A stretch of 64,000 nt of DNA from an uncultured Treponema sp. GTDB lineage: Bacteria; Spirochaetota; Spirochaetia; Treponematales; Treponemataceae. The stretch covers positions 806,001-870,000 of the forward strand of contig CAMKEG010000001.1 in NCBI GenBank assembly GCA_946411505.1, given 5' to 3'. Of the stretch, positions 27,649 to 35,746 are shown piece after piece (the stretch's first letter is position 1; each line of letters starts with the position of its first letter). The position numbers and the translations under genes were made by a program. The notes below the pieces were generated by a model that worked only from the letters and a program-made list of their open reading frames with translations, was not told where the DNA came from and made no database searches.

Positions 27649-27691
27649 CGATGGTCAAGGCGCGCTTCGCTTAAAGCCTTGACACATCGCT
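27647..27691. repeat. Palindromic 3'-end element (GTCAAGGC hairpin), copy 1
   Basis: AGCGATG-GTCAAGGC (27647-27661) pairs with GCCTTGAC-a-CATCGCT (27676-27691) around the loop GCGCTTCGCTTAAA. The inner arm and loop recur almost unchanged at 34,906-34,935, while the outer arms differ but stay paired. There is no T tract, so it is not a classical terminator. Confidence 0.75.
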
Positions 27692-27715
27692 TTTGCGCAA
27701 TGACACGGAGAGTGA

Positions 27716-28804
27716 ATGCGGTTTTCTGTAAAGAAAGTTTTAGGAATTGAAAAGCCTCGCGACGACATTCAATTTATTTTGGATTGCGCCAACATAAGGA
27801 ATTCCAAAGTCATTTCCATAATCATCATGATTATGGAAATAATATGCTTTGGAATCTCATTCAGCTTTGAAGTTCACTTGGCCCCGTCCATCCCCAACAG
27901 CTGGATGTTCCACCACAGGATCGCCTACGTCACGCTCTTTACCGCGGCGGCGCAACTTTTTTTATATGTGATGACGCATTCCGCCGAAATGGGAAGATTC
28001 TCGCACATGGCGCTGACCGTCAGAATCGGAATTTTCTTGACGACGCTTTCGGCCTTTGCGATTTACGTTTCAATTCTTGACTATGTCTTAAAGGAGCAGA
28101 TTCTTGTATTCGTCACGCTGGAATTGCTCTTGGCCTGCATCTTTATGGTGCGCCCCATTTTCTCCGTCGCGCTCATCACGATTTCGTTTTGGTTTTTCTA
28201 TTGGCTTATGGGCAAGGTTGCCGGAGTGAGCGCGGCGACAAACGTCAACTATCCGATTCTTTACGTCTTTTTTGTAATAGTGAACATAGCGCGCTACTAC
28301 CAATACCTTAAGGTCGCGCGACAAACCGTTATGAACCACGCGCTTGCCGAAAGCCTTCGCGAGTCTTCGCTTACGGACGCTCTGACAAAGCTCAAAAACC
28401 GCGCCGCGCTAAGGCTGCGCTTTGAGGAAATGATTGGCTCCGAAATCACGATGATGCTGACCGACATCGACGACTTTAAAAGCCACAACGACAAATTTGG
28501 CCACGCGCGCGGCGACGAATTGTTGGTTCGCTTTGCCAGCATTTTGCAGGCGGAGTTTGGCGCGGAAAACTGCTTCCGCTACGGCGGCGACGAATACCTT
28601 GTGATGGTTCCCCGCCTTTCCTCCGACGGCTTTTTGACAAAAATCAAAAACTGCGCCGCCGCCATAAACAGCGCCTTCACCTTTAGCGGCGGCTTTTCAA
28701 GCGGACCTGTTTCCAGCCTGGAAGACTTGGACGCCTTCATCAAAGCCGCCGACGCAAAACTCTACCAAGCCAAGCGCGAAGGCAAGAACAGGGTGCTGGG
28801 CTAG
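27716..28804 (+). CDS. Membrane diguanylate cyclase (GGDEF-type)
   Basis: A 362-residue protein with about six membrane helices in the first 210 residues and a GGDEF domain after it: SLTDALTKLKNRAAL at the start, metal-binding DIDDFKSHND, and the active-site variant GGDEY near residue 289 (RYGGDEYLVM). It should make cyclic di-GMP. I see no RxxD inhibitory site at the usual position. The N-terminal helices probably sense a membrane or small-molecule signal. GGAGAG precedes the ATG. Confidence 0.9.
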   Translation: MRFSVKKVLGIEKPRDDIQFILDCANIRNSKVISIIIMIMEIICFGISFSFEVHLAPSIPNSWMFHHRIAYVTLFTAAAQLFLYVMTHSAEMGRFSHMALTVRIGIFLTTLSAFAIYVSILDYVLKEQILVFVTLELLLACIFMVRPIFSVALITISFWFFYWLMGKVAGVSAATNVNYPILYVFFVIVNIARYYQYLKVARQTVMNHALAESLRESSLTDALTKLKNRAALRLRFEEMIGSEITMMLTDIDDFKSHNDKFGHARGDELLVRFASILQAEFGAENCFRYGGDEYLVMVPRLSSDGFLTKIKNCAAAINSAFTFSGGFSSGPVSSLEDLDAFIKAADAKLYQAKREGKNRVLG

Positions 28805-28847
28805 CGCGACTTGAACCGCGCCACTAGCAAAACAAAACGAACTGTTG

Positions 28848-28859
28848 TATAATGTATAA
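28848..28859 (+). promoter_or_regulatory. Leaderless-type -10 element of guaA
   Basis: A perfect TATAAT (28848-28853) ends six bases before the guaA ATG at 28860. The -35 match is weak (TAGCAA at 28825-28830). No Shine-Dalgarno is present. Confidence 0.55.
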
Positions 28860-30761
28860 ATGGAAAACACAAACAACCGAAAAAAAATCGTCGTTTTGGA
28901 CTTTGGAAGCCAGTACGCGCACTTGATTGCAAAGCGCTTTAGGGCGCTGGGCTTTTATTCAGAAATCGCCTTGCCTTCCGCAAGCGTTGACGTTTTCAAA
29001 AACGCAATGGGCGTTGTTTTTTCAGGCGGCCCGGCCAGCGTTTACGACGAAAAAGTTCCCGACTTCAATTCACAAATATTGAATCTTGACATTCCGATTT
29101 TGGGCCTTTGCTACGGCCACTACATCGTGCAGCAGGGCTACGGCGGAAAGGTCGGAAAAGCCGACGTCGGCGAGTTTGGCTTTGCCACGCTGAACTTTGC
29201 CGACGGAATGGGAGGCGACGCGTCCGCCTGTCCGCTCTTTAAGGGAATCAGCGGAAGCCAGCAAGTTTGGATGAGCCACCAGGACGGCGTTCTAAAAATG
29301 GGCGACGGCTTTGAAGTCGTCGGAAGCACAAAGGACTGCCCCTACGCCGCCACGCAAAACCTTTCAAAAAAGCGCTTTAGCCTCCAGTTCCACTGCGAAG
29401 TAAAGGACACCCCCTGCGGAAACCAAATCTTTGAAAACTTCGCCGCCTATTGCGGAATGGAAAAAAACTGGGACCAGGCCACTGTCCTTAACACGATTTT
29501 GGAAAACATCAAGCGCGACTCAGGCGACAAAAACGTTCTCTTGTTCCTAAGCGGAGGCGTTGACTCGACCGTGGCGTTCGCGCTTCTGAACAAGGCGCTG
29601 GGCCAAAAGCGGGTTTTAGGCCTGCACATCGACAACGGCTTTATGCGAAAGAACGAAAGCGCCTCCGTCGCGGCCGCCTACAAAAAGTTCGGCTTTGAAA
29701 ATTTCATCGCGCGAGACGCAAGCCAAAGCTTTTTGGCCGCGATCGCAGGCCTTACCGACCCGCAAAAAAAGCGCATGGCCGTCGGCGAAAATTTCATCAC
29801 GGTCCGCGACCAATTCGTCGCCGAGCAAAAGCTTGACGAGAACAATTGGCTTTTGGCGCAAGGAACGCTCTACCCGGACATCATCGAGTCGGGCGGAACA
29901 AAAAATTCCAACACGATAAAAACCCACCACAACCGCGTGGCCGGAATCCAAGCTCTGCTTGAAAAAGGAATGATAATCGAACCGCTAAAGGATTTGTACA
30001 AGGACGAAGTCCGCTCGATCGGAAAAGCGCTTGGCCTTTCAGACCAGCTTGTGATGCGACACCCCTTCCCGGGGCCCGGGCTTTCGATTAACGTTTTGTG
30101 CTCGGAAGGAGAATTGCCGGCCGACCAGGTTGAAGAAATGAAAAAGGCGCAGGCTGAACTTGACGCGATTCAAATCCAAGGCTTTTGCGAGCATTGCTCG
30201 GCGTCGCTTAAAAAATACGTTTTGCCCGTCCGCTCGGTCGGCGTGCAGGGCGACTTTAGGACATACCGCTTTCCGGCCGTCCTGCAATTCGGCGGCGACG
30301 GCGAAGCTCCTGGCTTTTTCCACCTTCCCAAAAAATGGGAAAAGCTTGACGCGGCTTCGATTCAAATCACAAACGCCGCCTCCTTCATCAACCGGACAAT
30401 CATTTGCCTTTACCAAAAAGCCGGCGCGGAGCTTCGCTTGCAAAAAGGCTATTGTACAAAGGACAGGCTTGACCAACTGCGGGAGGTTGACGACATCGTT
30501 TTGACGGCCCTCCACAAGTCGGGCGACTACAACAAAATTTTCCAGCACTTGACGATTGACCTTCCCTACGCCTCCGCGCCTGGCCGCGCTTCATTTGTCT
30601 TGCGGCCGGTGGTCAGCGAAGACGTAATGACGGCGCGATTCGCCCAGCTTCCGCAAGAGCTTGTAAAAGAGATTGTAAAGGAAATTGCCGCGCTGGACTT
30701 TGTCGACGCAATCTATTACGACCTTACCAACAAGCCGCCGGCAACGTTTGGCTGGGAATGA
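28860..30761 (+). CDS. guaA: GMP synthase (glutamine-hydrolysing), long form
   Basis: GuaA converts XMP to GMP with glutamine and ATP. At 633 residues it is about 100 longer than the E. coli enzyme. The amidotransferase half has DFGSQYAHLIAKR, catalytic Cys in LGLCYGHYI, and His/Glu in LQFHCEV (Cys replaces the usual Pro). The ATP-pyrophosphatase P-loop is LFLSGGVDSTVA, followed by HIDNGFMRKNE and PGPGLSINVL. The extra length lies mainly in the C-terminal half (around LCSEGELPADQVEEM), a form I recall from Bacteroidetes and spirochaetes. No Shine-Dalgarno; TATAAT six bases upstream. A strong terminator follows directly. Confidence 0.95.
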   Translation: MENTNNRKKIVVLDFGSQYAHLIAKRFRALGFYSEIALPSASVDVFKNAMGVVFSGGPASVYDEKVPDFNSQILNLDIPILGLCYGHYIVQQGYGGKVGKADVGEFGFATLNFADGMGGDASACPLFKGISGSQQVWMSHQDGVLKMGDGFEVVGSTKDCPYAATQNLSKKRFSLQFHCEVKDTPCGNQIFENFAAYCGMEKNWDQATVLNTILENIKRDSGDKNVLLFLSGGVDSTVAFALLNKALGQKRVLGLHIDNGFMRKNESASVAAAYKKFGFENFIARDASQSFLAAIAGLTDPQKKRMAVGENFITVRDQFVAEQKLDENNWLLAQGTLYPDIIESGGTKNSNTIKTHHNRVAGIQALLEKGMIIEPLKDLYKDEVRSIGKALGLSDQLVMRHPFPGPGLSINVLCSEGELPADQVEEMKKAQAELDAIQIQGFCEHCSASLKKYVLPVRSVGVQGDFRTYRFPAVLQFGGDGEAPGFFHLPKKWEKLDAASIQITNAASFINRTIICLYQKAGAELRLQKGYCTKDRLDQLREVDDIVLTALHKSGDYNKIFQHLTIDLPYASAPGRASFVLRPVVSEDVMTARFAQLPQELVKEIVKEIAALDFVDAIYYDLTNKPPATFGWE

Positions 30762-30790
30762 AAAAAATTGCCGTCCCTGGCAATTTTTTT
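30761..30790 (+). terminator. Intrinsic terminator of guaA
   Basis: AAAAAAATTGCC (30761-30772), loop GTCCCT, GGCAATTTTTTT (30779-30790): a 12-bp stem whose 3' side is the T tract. It starts at the guaA stop codon. Confidence 0.9.
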
Positions 30791-30793
30791 CAT

Positions 30794-30935
30794 CGAGTTT
30801 CGCGTTGCGAAACTCGAAAACTGCTAGACATACCATTAACGCGGCATCCATGCCGCGACGTATTGTTTTTCATACCATTGACGCGCCGTCCTGGCGCTAT
30901 GGATTGCGCGCGATTGCCAGCCCGCGAGAGCGGGC
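30794..30935. repeat. Array of four short hairpins between guaA and ppaC
   Basis: Hairpins: GAGTTTCGC-gtt-GCGAAACTC (30795-30815), CGCGGCAT-cc-ATGCCGCG (30840-30857), GCGCC-gtcct-GGCGC (30883-30897) and GCCCGC-gaga-GCGGGC (30920-30935). The second and third are each preceded by the direct repeat CATACCATTRACGCG (30829 and 30871). No open frame is convincing here. The last hairpin is followed by an A-rich tract. Confidence 0.7.
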
Positions 30936-31000
30936 AGTAAAAAAAATTCAACTAGCAAAACAGAGCGAAAGCGATGTAACAGCCGTACTGTTTTGGCGGC

Positions 31001-32653
31001 TCACTCCGCGGCGCTGGCGATTAGTTCCGTAAGCATCGGAATCAACTGCTTTTTGCGGGAGACGACGCCCTTTAAGAAATATACGTTGTCTTCCATTACA
31101 GGATAATTGAACAAAGAATTATACTTTTGGTCCACGGCCAAAAGCATGATGGAATCAAGCTTGGTGATGTCGGTGACCAAGAGCGCGGCGAAGGCCCGCT
31201 TTGAGGCGGCGCGCATGGATTCAAGGATGTCCAAAAATTCCTTCTTGCGGCTCAAAACGTCGCGCGGATTGTCCACCTCGATTTGACTGACCGAATAAGT
31301 GATTTTTCCTTCGGCGTATTCCTTAAGGTCTTGGTTTATGATTTCGCCCGCCCCTCGGCCAACGACGGCGCTTCCTGCGCGAATTATTTCTTCGCCCAGC
31401 GCTTGCGGGTCAAGGTTTGTAATCGCGCTCAAATATTCCACGGCCTCGCGGTCAACGTCCGTCGTCGTCGTTGACTTTAAAATCAGCGTGTCGCTTAAAA
31501 TTCCGCAGAGCAGGAGCTGGGCGGTTTCAAGCGGAATCGAAATTTTATTTTCGCGGAAGAGTCCTGTTATCAAAGTAGACGTGGAGCCGACAGGCTTATT
31601 GATAAAGGTAATCGGATTTTTTGTGCTCAGCGTTCCGATGCGGTGGTGGTCGATGACCTCCAAAAGCTTGTAGTGCTCAAAGCCCTCGACCGCTTGGCTT
31701 GCCTCGTTGTGGTCCACAAAAATCAATTCCACGTTGGGCTCGCGCAACAAGTCGCTTTCCGAAATCACGCCCAAGACCTTGTAGTCATTGTCAACGACAG
31801 GCAGGCAGCGGCAGGGAGACTCGCGCAAAAGCGGCTTGATTTTTCCAATCGTGTCGTCCGCCTTTACCGCCGGAATCGAACGGTCGGCCATCACGATTAC
31901 CGGCGTTGAGTACGCGATGAGCATTGACGTTGACGAGGTTCCGTATGGAGAGATGATGACGCTGACGCCGTTTTTTTCGGCCTTGTCGCGAAGCTCCTTT
32001 GAAAGAACGTGGCCGCTGGTCAAAACCAAAAGGCGGACGCCTGCGTCTATGCACTGCTCGTGAATCTCGGGCCGGTTGGAGGCGATGACGACCATTTGCT
32101 CGGACTTGTGCTGTTCCAACTTGTGCACAAAGCTTTCAGTCGCCGACGAGCCTACCAAAATGCTGGCCTTAAAAAGTTCCGACTGGTTCTTGAGGATAAT
32201 TGGCTGCGCCTTCATCGTTTTCATTATAAGGTCTATGCTTGTCGTCACCGGAGTTTTCTTTTCGGGGTTCATCAAAAGCAAAACGTTTTTGGCAAACTCG
32301 TTGTAGTGCAAAAGGCTCTTGTAGTAGCCCTTGTCGTCAACGACGGGAAGCACTTGGTTTTGCGCGCTGTCGATTTTTTTTAGCGCCTCCCAAAGCGAGG
32401 AATTTTCGTTGACCGTCGCGCATTCTCCGCCCATGTAAAATGCGGTCTTGGGGTTAAGCTCGGGAATGTATTCCGGCGCCTTTACCTTAAATTTGTTGAA
32501 GATGTATTCCGTCTGGGGATTCAAGTGGCCCGCTCGGGCCGCGACATAATTTTTTTGCCCTAAGAGCTCTTTTAGCTTGGCGTAAGCGGCGGCGGCGACA
32601 ACCGCGTCAGTGTCAGGATTCTTATGGCCGAATATAAAAACAGTCTTTTCCAT
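31001..32653 (-). CDS. ppaC: Family II inorganic pyrophosphatase with CBS-DRTGG-CBS regulatory insert
   Basis: A cytoplasmic Mn/Co-dependent enzyme that hydrolyses pyrophosphate. The 550-residue protein has DHH-domain motifs GHKNPDTDAVVAA near residue 8, the VDHNE and VIDHHR metal sites, and the DHHA2 domain with the SRKKEFLDIL substrate motif at the C-terminus. Between them lie two CBS domains around a DRTGG domain, which in studied relatives bind adenine nucleotides and regulate activity. ATG 32653 was chosen over an upstream frame since the family starts MEKTVFIFGHKNPD. TATAAT (32669-32664) ends ten bases before the ATG and no Shine-Dalgarno is seen. Confidence 0.93.
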   Translation of the reverse strand: MEKTVFIFGHKNPDTDAVVAAAAYAKLKELLGQKNYVAARAGHLNPQTEYIFNKFKVKAPEYIPELNPKTAFYMGGECATVNENSSLWEALKKIDSAQNQVLPVVDDKGYYKSLLHYNEFAKNVLLLMNPEKKTPVTTSIDLIMKTMKAQPIILKNQSELFKASILVGSSATESFVHKLEQHKSEQMVVIASNRPEIHEQCIDAGVRLLVLTSGHVLSKELRDKAEKNGVSVIISPYGTSSTSMLIAYSTPVIVMADRSIPAVKADDTIGKIKPLLRESPCRCLPVVDNDYKVLGVISESDLLREPNVELIFVDHNEASQAVEGFEHYKLLEVIDHHRIGTLSTKNPITFINKPVGSTSTLITGLFRENKISIPLETAQLLLCGILSDTLILKSTTTTDVDREAVEYLSAITNLDPQALGEEIIRAGSAVVGRGAGEIINQDLKEYAEGKITYSVSQIEVDNPRDVLSRKKEFLDILESMRAASKRAFAALLVTDITKLDSIMLLAVDQKYNSLFNYPVMEDNVYFLKGVVSRKKQLIPMLTELIASAAE

Positions 32654-32740
32654 TGCGCCATATATTATATTAAGATTTTTGCATCTACGCAATAACAAAC
32701 CGCGCGGCGGAAGCGCTCGAAAAGCCCGTTAAGGTTTTGC

Positions 32741-32769
32741 TTGCATAAATATGAGCGGCCCACTATAAT
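32741..32769 (+). promoter_or_regulatory. Leaderless-type promoter of the 32,776 gene
   Basis: TTGCAT (32741-32746), 17-base spacer, TATAAT (32764-32769), then six bases (TGAGGA) to the ATG. The GGA could act in a longer transcript, but the expected start site is at the ATG. Confidence 0.65.
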
Positions 32770-32775
32770 TGAGGA

Positions 32776-33519
32776 ATGAAAAAACACACTTTGTTCGCGG
32801 CGTTTTTTGTCATGGCGACATTGACGCGAGCCTTTGCCCAACTTCCGCCGTCATTTTCTTCGGAATGGGGAGACGTCGAAAAAAACGGACTTCAAGAAGG
32901 AAAAATCATAATCCGCAACATTCAGCGCTGCAAAAACATCTCCATACAAAAAGGCCTCAACCCTTGCGTTGACAAAGTGATTGACGTGGCCGAAAAAATC
33001 GACGCAAACTACCTGGCTGAAATCATCTACAAAATGCCCAAAAACGGAAACGAAAGCGTAATCGACCAAGCGGTTTCAATTTTTGAGGACATAAGCCTTT
33101 ACAAGGAAATCATTTACACCGACGAAAAAAAGGGCTCAAACAGAAACCTTTTTCCCCTGGTCGAGGAGCGTTTTAGAAACGACGGGCCCGGCTACATTCA
33201 AATCGGGTCGCATTTGCGGATGGACATGCTTTCGGCCTACGATTCTGAGCTGGAAATCGAGTACGGAAAAGACGGCTTTTTCTTCCACCAAAAAAACACC
33301 TCGCCCTTGATGTGGCGCTCCTTTAAAGCCGTAAAGGACGGAAACATGGTGGCGGGAATTTGTTGCTTTGAGTGGAACGGAGACTACTACGTCTACGCCT
33401 TGGGAGGAATCCGCGCGCCCCGCATTCCCTTTGTAATGAAAGAAATCGAGCGGCAATTCATAGGAAGAATCGAAGACTTCACGGTTTTTTACATAAGGCG
33501 CTTTAAAATTCAACGGTAA
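32776..33519 (+). CDS. Secreted protein of unknown function (possibly DUF6675 type)
   Basis: A 247-residue protein with a Sec signal peptide ending near FAQ (about residue 22). The mature part has no catalytic motif that I recognise; it contains a run GPGYIQIGSHLRMDML, an aromatic-rich FEWNGDYYVYALGG stretch and a basic tail. The layout recalls the treponemal DUF6675 group, from memory only and unverified. It stands alone between two divergent or unrelated genes. The paired cysteines and the secretion signal suggest a periplasmic location. Confidence 0.7.
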   Translation: MKKHTLFAAFFVMATLTRAFAQLPPSFSSEWGDVEKNGLQEGKIIIRNIQRCKNISIQKGLNPCVDKVIDVAEKIDANYLAEIIYKMPKNGNESVIDQAVSIFEDISLYKEIIYTDEKKGSNRNLFPLVEERFRNDGPGYIQIGSHLRMDMLSAYDSELEIEYGKDGFFFHQKNTSPLMWRSFKAVKDGNMVAGICCFEWNGDYYVYALGGIRAPRIPFVMKEIERQFIGRIEDFTVFYIRRFKIQR

Positions 33520-33594
33520 GGCCTTTGGTTTGTTGAAAATGCCAAATAAAACGAATTTTTGGGCGTTTTGTGCAACCGGTTGAGCGTTTTTTCC

Positions 33595-33622
33595 TTGACT
33601 TTTGCCCGCGTTCCTATATAAT
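33595..33622 (+). promoter_or_regulatory. galK promoter
   Basis: TTGACT (33595-33600), 16-base spacer, TATAAT (33617-33622). The start site should be near 33,629, at the foot of the leader stem-loop. Confidence 0.7.
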
Positions 33623-33627
33623 GAAAC

Positions 33628-33656
33628 TGAAAGAAGCCGCGACGCGGATTCTTTCA
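33628..33656 (+). promoter_or_regulatory. 5'-terminal stem-loop in galK leader
   Basis: TGAAAGAA (33628-33635) pairs with TTCTTTCA (33649-33656), followed by a G-A mismatch and a CCGC/GCGG stem closed by a three-base loop. It would form at the very 5' end of the transcript. No T tract follows, so transcript stability or a protein-binding role is more likely than attenuation. Confidence 0.65.
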
Positions 33657-33687
33657 AACTTCCTTATTTCAACGGAGCGAAACGGCA

Positions 33688-34926
33688 ATGGAAAACAATT
33701 CACCGCTTTTCAACCGCGCGGATTTTTTGGCCGCGTTTGAGAAATGCTACGGTTCAAGCGAGGGCGTGAAACTCTTCGCTTCCCCGGCCAGAATCAACAT
33801 CATCGGAGAGCACATCGACTACAACGGCGGAAAAGTTTTCCCTGCCGCCATCGACCGTTACATGTATTTTGCAGTCCGCAAGAGGAATGACGCAAAAATC
33901 ATTTACAACGACTTGCAGTTTGAAGGAACCTTTGAATTTGACGCGGGCGACGACTTTTCCTACAAAAAAGAAAACGGCTACGCCAACTACCTCAACGGAA
34001 TTCTTTCCATCATAAAAAAGAGAGGCATAAAAATTCCATGCGGCTTTGAGCTTTTGATAACTTCCACCGTTCCGCCCGCCGGAGGAATTTCCTCGTCAAG
34101 CGCGCTTGAATGCGGCTTTGCCTACGCCGTGTCGGAACTGTTTGGCCTTGGACTTTCGCGCAAGGACATCGCGCTGATTGGCCAGCAAAGCGAGCGCGAC
34201 TTTATGAACGTAAACTGCGGAATCATGGACCAGTTCATAATCGCCACAGCAAAGGACAAGACAGCGGAATTGCTCGACTGCGCCAAAATTGAATGCGAGT
34301 ACATTCCCTTGGACTTGGGCGACTTCCGCTTTGTCGTCATGAACACAAAGAAAAAGCGCCAGCTGGCGGACTCAAAATACAACGAAAGGCGAAGCGAATG
34401 CGAAAAGGCCCTCGCGACATTGAAGGAAGCGGCCCTGCCCCTTTCCTCAAGCAAAAACGCCGCCAACACAAAGGACCTTCCCGACCTTTGCTCGCTTAGC
34501 CCGGAAGACTTTGCCGCGGTTTCAAGCGCGATAAAAGACCAAACAATTTTGCGCCGCGCCCGCCATGTTGTCACGGAAAACGAGCGCGTCCTAAAAGCGG
34601 TCGAAGCGCTCAAGGCCGGAAAGCTTTCCGAGCTTGGCGGCTTGCTTCGCCAGTCGCACGCTTCCCTCCGCGACGACTACGAGGTCACCGGAATCGAATT
34701 GGACACCTTGGCCGACGCCGCCAACGCGCAAGACGGCTGCATAGGCGCGCGCATGACAGGCGCCGGCTTTGGCGGCTGCGCAATCGCGATTGTCCACAAA
34801 GACAAGGTTGACTCGTTCATCGACAAGGTTCAAAAAATCTACACCGACAAAATCGGCCACGACGCGGGCTTCTTTGGCTGCTCGCCGTCCGCCGGTGTAG
34901 GAACGGTCAAGGCACGCTTCGCTTAA
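33688..34926 (+). CDS. galK: Galactokinase
   Basis: GalK phosphorylates galactose to galactose-1-phosphate, the entry to the Leloir pathway. The 412-residue GHMP kinase has the galactose-binding RINIIGEHIDYNGG, the ATP loop PPAGGISSSSALE, the catalytic-aspartate region NCGIMDQFI and the C-terminal MTGAGFGGCAIA. GGAGCG lies upstream of the ATG. The last residues (VKARFA) and the stop are encoded inside a palindromic element also found after pyrG, so the C-terminus looks extended by the repeat. No galT or galE is nearby. Confidence 0.96.
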   Translation: MENNSPLFNRADFLAAFEKCYGSSEGVKLFASPARINIIGEHIDYNGGKVFPAAIDRYMYFAVRKRNDAKIIYNDLQFEGTFEFDAGDDFSYKKENGYANYLNGILSIIKKRGIKIPCGFELLITSTVPPAGGISSSSALECGFAYAVSELFGLGLSRKDIALIGQQSERDFMNVNCGIMDQFIIATAKDKTAELLDCAKIECEYIPLDLGDFRFVVMNTKKKRQLADSKYNERRSECEKALATLKEAALPLSSSKNAANTKDLPDLCSLSPEDFAAVSSAIKDQTILRRARHVVTENERVLKAVEALKAGKLSELGGLLRQSHASLRDDYEVTGIELDTLADAANAQDGCIGARMTGAGFGGCAIAIVHKDKVDSFIDKVQKIYTDKIGHDAGFFGCSPSAGVGTVKARFA

Positions 34927-34942
34927 AGCCTTGACTCGTTCC
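34900..34942. repeat. Palindromic 3'-end element (GTCAAGGC hairpin), copy 2
   Basis: GGAACG-GTCAAGGC (34900-34913) pairs with GCCTTGAC-t-CGTTCC (34928-34942). The loop ACGCTTCGCTTAAA differs from the copy at 27,647 at one base. It overlaps the last codons of galK. Confidence 0.75.
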
Positions 34943-35003
34943 TTTTCCGGCGCGATCAATATTATCGCGCCGGAATAGCGGCTCTCAACTAAAAACTTGA
35001 CAC

Positions 35004-35035
35004 AAAAAAACCGGCCCGGTTGGGTCGGTTTTTTT
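35004..35035. terminator. Bidirectional terminator between galK and tmpB-like gene
   Basis: AAAAAAACCGGCCC (35004-35016 region) pairs with GGGTCGGTTTTTTT, a stem with A and T tracts on both sides. It lies between convergent genes. Confidence 0.85.
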
Positions 35036-35056
35036 GCGCTCAAACAATCGCCGCAA

Positions 35057-35746
35057 TTACTTCGCGCCGAATGTCTCGTATTCCTTGTTGGGGCTGTAAG
35101 TGCCTTCGCGCAACTCGCCCGAAATGCTCGGGATTTCCATCTTCATTCCTGGAAGAATCAAGTTGGGGTCGTTGGGGCGCGGCATCTTGCTCTTGTTGGC
35201 CTGATAAAGGTTTTCCCACAAAAGCGGATTGTTGTAAACATACTTGCGGCCGCTGATGTTCCAGTAGCAGTCCTTTGTTTCGGCCCAAGGGCGGACGACA
35301 TAGAACTGCGGAAGCGGAGTGACTTGGCGGACGCCGGCAAGCGCGTCGTTAACGCTCTTGGCGTACTGCAAGGCGCTCAAGTAATCCTCTTTTTCAAAGG
35401 CCGCGTTGGCGTTGTTCAAAGCTTCCTCGCCGGCTGAATAAGCGGTGGGGAAAGTCTTGTCCGCGCCTACGCTCTTGGCCCAATCCAACTTTTTCTGAGC
35501 CTGGGCAATGGCGGCCTCAGCCTCGCCGCGGGCCATCATTCTGTCGATGTAAGCCTTGGAAAGCTCGGCGTTCTCGGCGGCTTTGGCGGCGTATTCTTCG
35601 CTCAAAGCGTACTCGCCGGCGTCAAGGGCGGCCTCGGATTTTTTCGCGTACTCGTCGGCAAGCTTCTGGTAAGTGTTGTTTTTGTAGCTTACGGCAAAGG
35701 CGCTAGAGGCAGCGGCAAAAGCCAAAATCAATGCGAACTTTTTCAT
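35057..35746 (-). CDS. Secreted protein with helical repeat region and LysM-like C-terminus (TmpB-like)
   Basis: The 229-residue protein has a cleavable signal peptide (MKKFALILAFAAASSAFA), an Ala/Glu/Lys-rich helical region (about 20-145, AEYAKKSEAALDAGEYALSEEYAAKAAEN), and a C-terminal part (WETKDCYWNISGRKYVY, LLWENLYQANKSKM, ILPGMKMEIPSI) that resembles the LysM peptidoglycan-binding pattern. The start overlaps the stop of the lipoprotein gene upstream (TAATG). In T. pallidum the TmpA and TmpB antigens are encoded side by side; the pairing and architecture here are reminiscent, but direct homology was not checked. Confidence 0.65.
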   Translation of the reverse strand: MKKFALILAFAAASSAFAVSYKNNTYQKLADEYAKKSEAALDAGEYALSEEYAAKAAENAELSKAYIDRMMARGEAEAAIAQAQKKLDWAKSVGADKTFPTAYSAGEEALNNANAAFEKEDYLSALQYAKSVNDALAGVRQVTPLPQFYVVRPWAETKDCYWNISGRKYVYNNPLLWENLYQANKSKMPRPNDPNLILPGMKMEIPSISGELREGTYSPNKEYETFGAK

